From Selenomonadales bacterium (GTDB taxonomy: Bacteria; Bacillota; Negativicutes; Sporomusales; UBA7701), in assembly GCA_029976065.1 (NCBI GenBank), contig JARKNV010000012.1, forward strand, positions 34,782-98,781: DNA of 64,000 nt, in the 5' to 3' direction. Below the pieces are notes generated by a model. It did no database searches, was not told the DNA's origin, and saw nothing but the letters and a program-made list of their open reading frames with translations. Below, in pieces: positions 60,726 through 64,000 of this stretch (position 1 is the stretch's first letter; each line of letters opens with the position of its first letter). The translations under genes were made by a program, and so were the position numbers.

Positions 60726-61784
60726 CTATTCGTCATCGACCGTGGCCCACAGCACTTCCCGGGTGTAGCCGGCGGCCAGGTCGGGCGGCATATCGGCGTC
60801 GTAGCTGCTGTAGACGATTTGCAGATCAGGGGTCAGGATGCCGATGGCGAGGGCATGGCCTTCCACTGCATCACGCCGCCAGACAAAGGTCTGGGAGTAG
60901 CCGTCGTCGCCGAGGAAGAAGGCGATGATGTTATCGCCGCGGAACCAGTAGTGGCACCAGCCGTAGTGGCCGTGGCGGTGGTGGCGATCCCGGTAGTGCC
61001 AGTGGCCGTAGCGCGATTCGAGGTGGCGATAATAGTCATTGTCGCGGGGCTCGAAGTGGAAATAGAGCGCGCGGTCATGGCGGTCGTCGGCATAGCGGGT
61101 ACCGAGGTTGTGGACGCGGTGAGAGGCGAACCAGGACCAGTCGCGGAAATGGTGGCGCCAGTCGCCGCTATCCGGCCAGTCGCGGTGCCAGCTATGGTTA
61201 CGGGGGTGGTTGCGGCCGGCCGGGCTGCCGCGGTGCACGGAGCGGGGGTGTTCACGGGGCGGCTCGTGGCGTTTCACCTGCTGGCGGTCATGGTTTCCGG
61301 ACGGGCCGGTTCTATCGGGGGATATTTTGGCCGGGCCTTGGGGCTTGTTGTGTTTGACCTGGTCGCTGTCGCGGCCGGGAGGCTTGTGGGCGATCTTGGC
61401 CGGGCCTTGGGGCTTATTGTGTTTGACCTGGTCGCTGTCGCGGCCGGGAGGCTTGTGGGCGATTTTGGCCGGACCTTGGGGCTTGTTGTTTTTGACCTGG
61501 TCGCTGTCGTGGCCGGGAGGCTTGTGGGCGATTTTGGCCGGGCCTTGAGGCCTGTTGTTTTTGACCTGGCTGCGGTTATGTCCGGGAGGCGCTTTGCCGT
61601 TTTCCTTGCCGGGCGAGCCTTGGTGGTGCTTGACGCCGGACGGCTGCTTAGCGGATTTTTGGGGCCGTTCCTTGACTTGCTGTTTTTGCTGGTCGTGGTT
61701 TTGCGCCGGGCCCGCCCACCCGACCGAAACCGTGGCGAAGGAAAGCAGCAAGGCTACGGCAACAAGGCCAAGGAGCTTTTTCAT
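60726..61784 (-). CDS. Secreted His-rich protein with tandem repeats
   Basis: 352 residues from ATG 61784 (AAGGAGGG upstream). A signal peptide (KKLLGLVAVALLLSFATVS) is followed by a basic low-complexity region with nearly four copies of a 21-residue repeat (KPPGRDSDQVKHNKPQGPAKI and variants, about residues 65-155). A His/Arg/Tyr/Trp-rich region follows (for example HWHYRDRHHRHGHYGWCHYW), then a C-terminal globular part (FFLGDDGYSQTFVWRRDA...). It is probably exported to the periplasm or surface and may bind metal, anionic polymers or cell wall. No enzyme motif is seen. Confidence 0.75.
   Translation of the reverse strand: MKKLLGLVAVALLLSFATVSVGWAGPAQNHDQQKQQVKERPQKSAKQPSGVKHHQGSPGKENGKAPPGHNRSQVKNNRPQGPAKIAHKPPGHDSDQVKNNKPQGPAKIAHKPPGRDSDQVKHNKPQGPAKIAHKPPGRDSDQVKHNKPQGPAKISPDRTGPSGNHDRQQVKRHEPPREHPRSVHRGSPAGRNHPRNHSWHRDWPDSGDWRHHFRDWSWFASHRVHNLGTRYADDRHDRALYFHFEPRDNDYYRHLESRYGHWHYRDRHHRHGHYGWCHYWFRGDNIIAFFLGDDGYSQTFVWRRDAVEGHALAIGILTPDLQIVYSSYDADMPPDLAAGYTREVLWATVDDE
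61323..61575 (-). repeat. 63-bp tandem repeats inside the secreted protein gene
   Basis: Nearly four in-frame copies of a 63-bp unit (plus-strand view: TTGGCCGGGCCTTGGGGCTT...GGCTTGTGGGCGAT). The central copies are almost identical, with the outermost copy more diverged. Near-identity suggests recent expansion or gene conversion and possible length variation among strains. Confidence 0.85.
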
Positions 61785-61990
61785 ACAGGGCCCTCCTTTC
61801 GTGCGGTAGGGACGACCGGAGCTCCGCCGGCGCGCGCTTTCCCGCCGGGGCGGAGGCGGACAACCCTTGGCGAGTCGATACGTTTATCGGTATATTGTAT
61901 GACGGAAAGGCCGGATTTGATGACAAAGGAACAAGCAGGAAAACGCCGTCAAACGTCAAATACAAACTGGTAAAATTTTACAGGAGAGTG

Positions 61991-62911
61991 ATGGCGTTGG
62001 TGGCGAAAAAATGGTTCGCGGGCCTGACGGCGCTGCTGGTTCTGCTGGTTGCCGCCGCGGTTGCCGGGCCGGTAGCGGGCGCACCGCCGGGACAGGAGGC
62101 TGCCGCTATACCAGCGGAGCAGTGGGTGGGCAAGGTTTTCGTCGTCCTGCCCCTGGAGCGCGGCAAGAAGGCGGAAGGGTATGCCTTCACCCTGGTGACG
62201 GAGCGCCCGGATTTGCTGGCCGCTTCAGGCAATATTCGCGCTGACTGGCTCGAGGGCAAGCGCCTGGAGGTGACGGCGGTGAAGAGGCTGCCGGCCTACC
62301 AGGAAGGGCCGCCCATAATCGATTATGAGGTCATTTTCCGGGAGGCCGGCAGCGGGGTGATTGTGGCCGCCAAGGCGTCCGGGGGCCAGGTGGCGCAGAT
62401 GGTGCCGGCGGAAGACCTGACCGAGGCGCAGAAGCGGTTTGCCGGCAAGGCGGTTTTTTCCAAACGGTTGGCTATTCCCATTTTCCAGGAGGAGCCGGGC
62501 ACCATCAAGGTAAAGATCAATGAGCCGCTCAAGGTGGAAGACGTCATCGCCGGCATCAGCGCCAACGAGCCGATTTGGCTGGTGGTATCGACGGCGGACA
62601 AGAGCAAGGGCTATATCGCCATCGCCTATAGCCTGACGAATGTGCAGCCGGGCATCTGGATGACGGCGCGGCCGTGGGAGGCCGTGTTGTTCGAGGAGGA
62701 TCCGCGGACGCTGTACGCCTGGGACGAACAAACCTGGGCGGCGATCAACGACGGGGTGGCGAAACCGGGGATGGTTCCCGATCAGGTCCGGCTGGCGTGG
62801 GGCGAACCGCTGAATGTTATCCGGGCCGACGGGGAGGAGATTTGGTATTATCCCGACAAAATAGTGAAATTTCATCCTATGGCCGGATTGTTTCTTATCC
62901 AGAGCCGGTGA
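61991..62911 (+). CDS. Secreted protein with SmpA-like C-terminal segment, unknown
   Basis: 306 residues from ATG 61991 (CAGGAGAG upstream). A signal peptide or anchor spans about residues 10-32. The middle is unrecognised beta-rich sequence. The C-terminus, MVPDQVRLAWGEPLNVIRADGE followed by IWYYPDKIVKF, shares the V-x3-WGEP pattern with the minus-strand gene ending at 33745. It is divergent from the His-rich protein gene and probably periplasmic. Confidence 0.65.
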   Translation: MALVAKKWFAGLTALLVLLVAAAVAGPVAGAPPGQEAAAIPAEQWVGKVFVVLPLERGKKAEGYAFTLVTERPDLLAASGNIRADWLEGKRLEVTAVKRLPAYQEGPPIIDYEVIFREAGSGVIVAAKASGGQVAQMVPAEDLTEAQKRFAGKAVFSKRLAIPIFQEEPGTIKVKINEPLKVEDVIAGISANEPIWLVVSTADKSKGYIAIAYSLTNVQPGIWMTARPWEAVLFEEDPRTLYAWDEQTWAAINDGVAKPGMVPDQVRLAWGEPLNVIRADGEEIWYYPDKIVKFHPMAGLFLIQSR

Positions 62912-62913
62912 GG

Positions 62914-62944
62914 AAAGGCCCCGCGCGATTGCGCGGGGCCTTTC
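62914..62944 (+). terminator. Terminator after the 61991 gene
   Basis: AAAGGCCCCGCGC/GCGCGGGGCCTTT (loop GATT), 62914-62943. Confidence 0.8.
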
Positions 62945-62954
62945 GGCGACCAGA

Positions 62955-62983
62955 AAAGCCTGCGCCGATCGAGCGCAGGCTTT
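62955..62983 (-). terminator. Terminator of the TVP38-like gene
   Basis: AAAGCCTGCGC/GCGCAGGCTTT (62955-62965 with 62973-62983), placed to end the minus-strand gene that stops at 63005. Confidence 0.7.
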
Positions 62984-63004
62984 AGGTATATCGGGATGCC
63001 GTTT

Positions 63005-63703
63005 TCAAGGGCAGCGGGGATTGTCTTCTTCGTCGTCCGGCCGGCGGCGCCGCTTCCGCCACCAGAAGTAGCCGTAGCCGGTGCCGACCACCAGGAGCAG
63101 CAGCAGCAGACGCAGGGAATTGTCGCGGGCGAAGGCCAGTTCGTGGCCGAGGAGTACCTCGAGGGCGATGGAGGGGATTTTCCCGAGGAGGGTGGCCCAC
63201 AGCATGGCGGCGAACGACATGCTGCTGACGGCGCCCAGCAGGGTGATGAGGCCCGAAGGGGCCAGGGGAATGAGGCGGGCCACCAGCATGGCCTTGAAGC
63301 CGTTTTTGCCGCTGAATTCGTCGGCGAACGACAGACGGGGGCTGCGGCAGATAAGGCGGCGGGCGGCTTTCTGGAGCAGGCTCCGCCACAGGAGGAAGGC
63401 GATGATCGTTCCCAGGCATTCGCCCAGCCAGGACACGACGATGCCGCCGCCGAGGCCGAAGACGACGGCGTTGGCGCCGGAGATGAGCACGGTCGGCAGG
63501 ATGCCGGACAGGTTGATGATGATGTTGATGATGATGCTTACCGCCACCGTCCAGGCGCCGTAGGCACGGAGGTAGGCGACGGTGTCCTGGACGTCGCCCG
63601 CCATGATGAGCTGCCAAATCTCGGCGAAAAAGGCGGGCTGGGCAAGATGGATGGCGGCCGTCAAGGCGGCGAAAGCCAGCCAGGGCCACAGTTGTTTGAG
63701 CAT
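63005..63703 (-). CDS. TVP38/TMEM64 (VTT/DedA-like) membrane protein
   Basis: 232 residues from ATG 63703, with GCGAGG a few bases upstream; ATG 63751 lacks a site. About five to six hydrophobic segments. The VTT-domain signature is visible in ANAVVFGLGGGIVVSWLGECLGTIIAFLLWR and RLIPLAPSGLITLLGAVSSMSF (shown in part). Such proteins act in membrane lipid or small-molecule transport. The C-terminus is Arg/Asp/Glu-rich. Confidence 0.85.
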   Translation of the reverse strand: MLKQLWPWLAFAALTAAIHLAQPAFFAEIWQLIMAGDVQDTVAYLRAYGAWTVAVSIIINIIINLSGILPTVLISGANAVVFGLGGGIVVSWLGECLGTIIAFLLWRSLLQKAARRLICRSPRLSFADEFSGKNGFKAMLVARLIPLAPSGLITLLGAVSSMSFAAMLWATLLGKIPSIALEVLLGHELAFARDNSLRLLLLLLVVGTGYGYFWWRKRRRRPDDEEDNPRCP

Positions 63704-63815
63704 GATGTCCTCGCAGTGATTTGTCCCCGCCGGCGGGGCCGTTTCTTCCATAATAAGAGGTAAGAAGGGTTTTCGTCAAATGGCGGGGAATATTTTTCTT
63801 AGCGAGGTGTGACTG

Positions 63816-64000
63816 ATGACGGAAAAGGAATTGCTGCGCGGCTCGACGGCAGGACTGTGCGCGCTCTTCAGCCGGTCCGACCCGGCTGACCTCGGCCTTC
63901 TGCTGGAGTATAACTTCGGCGGGCCGGCGGGCGACAAAACGTGCGAGGAACTGGTTGCCCGGATCCGCTACAATGGCTCGAACACTATCGCTCACCTGCT
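63816..64000 (+). CDS. Probable UPF0174/DUF3944-type protein (partial)
   Basis: ATG 63816 with GCGAGGTG upstream; open to the right edge of the window. The visible ~60 residues begin MTEKELLRGSTAGLC and end CEELVARIRYNGSNTIAHLL. The last part resembles the E-x-FGGN-x-I-x-NL pattern of UPF0174 (YaaW-like) proteins. Too little is present for certainty. Confidence 0.5.
   Translation, partial: MTEKELLRGSTAGLCALFSRSDPADLGLLLEYNFGGPAGDKTCEELVARIRYNGSNTIAHL

Overview
The window looks like the chromosome of an anaerobic, nitrogen-fixing, diderm Firmicute, most likely Negativicutes of the Sporomusa/Pelosinus type. This is inferred from gene content. Firmicute-style RNA regulation is present (two T-boxes, a tandem glycine riboswitch, many intrinsic terminators), as are a clostridial-type nif operon and a PASTA-tailed penicillin-binding protein. 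Secretin-domain proteins imply an outer membrane. Composition is GC-rich throughout, which produces long antisense open frames that are not genes. I saw no insertion sequence, prophage or CRISPR array.

Layout. 1-3300: end of an unknown gene, two paralogous mini-secretins and a secreted Ig-like protein. 3451-4020 (-): beta-carbonic anhydrase. 4076-4240: a promoter-to-terminator unit without an ORF (candidate small RNA). 4282-15475: nif operon with a vegetative-type promoter and a ~350-nt leader holding three strong hairpins and a 10-codon ORF, then nifH-nifI1-nifI2-nifD-nifK-nifE-nifN-nifB-[2Fe-2S] ferredoxin-anfO-like-nifV. 15592-22432: small membrane protein, IclR regulator, and an operon iorA-iorB-(4-hydroxybutyryl-CoA dehydratase-like)-acyl-CoA dehydrogenase-MaoC hydratase preceded by two tandem palindromes. 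22552: nitrilase-family amidase. 23438-33684: glycine riboswitch, then gcvT-gcvH-gcvPA-gcvPB, a pair of radical SAM proteins resembling the two-part lipoyl synthase LipS1/LipS2, a LipM-like octanoyltransferase, dihydrolipoamide dehydrogenase and both subunits of L-serine dehydratase. Cofactor assembly, glycine cleavage and serine deamination thus sit in one transcript.

33745-43845: secreted protein, MFS exporter, TerC-family protein, SpoVD-type PBP, PolX, hydrogenase maturation genes (protease, hypA, hypB) and an amidohydrolase. 44001-45184: sigma-54 promoter and alanine dehydrogenase, followed by a palindromic repeat element whose relative recurs at 52887. 45560-49638: MotB-like and CheR proteins, DacF-type carboxypeptidase (-), class V aminotransferase. 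50153-55194: two tryptophan-specific T-boxes (specifier UGG) controlling an ECF transporter (two ATPases, EcfT), a TrpP-like substrate-binding membrane protein and a phenylacetate-CoA ligase homologue. With iorAB this suggests import and activation of aromatic amino acid derivatives.

55490-64000: DUF169 protein, tRNA-Val(CAC), several very small genes, an unrecognised structured leader before a Nif3-like/MFS operon, a short transcript with a Fur-box-like promoter and an 18-residue ORF (-), a His-rich tandem-repeat secreted protein (-), a secreted protein, a TVP38-like membrane protein (-) and the start of a probable UPF0174 gene.
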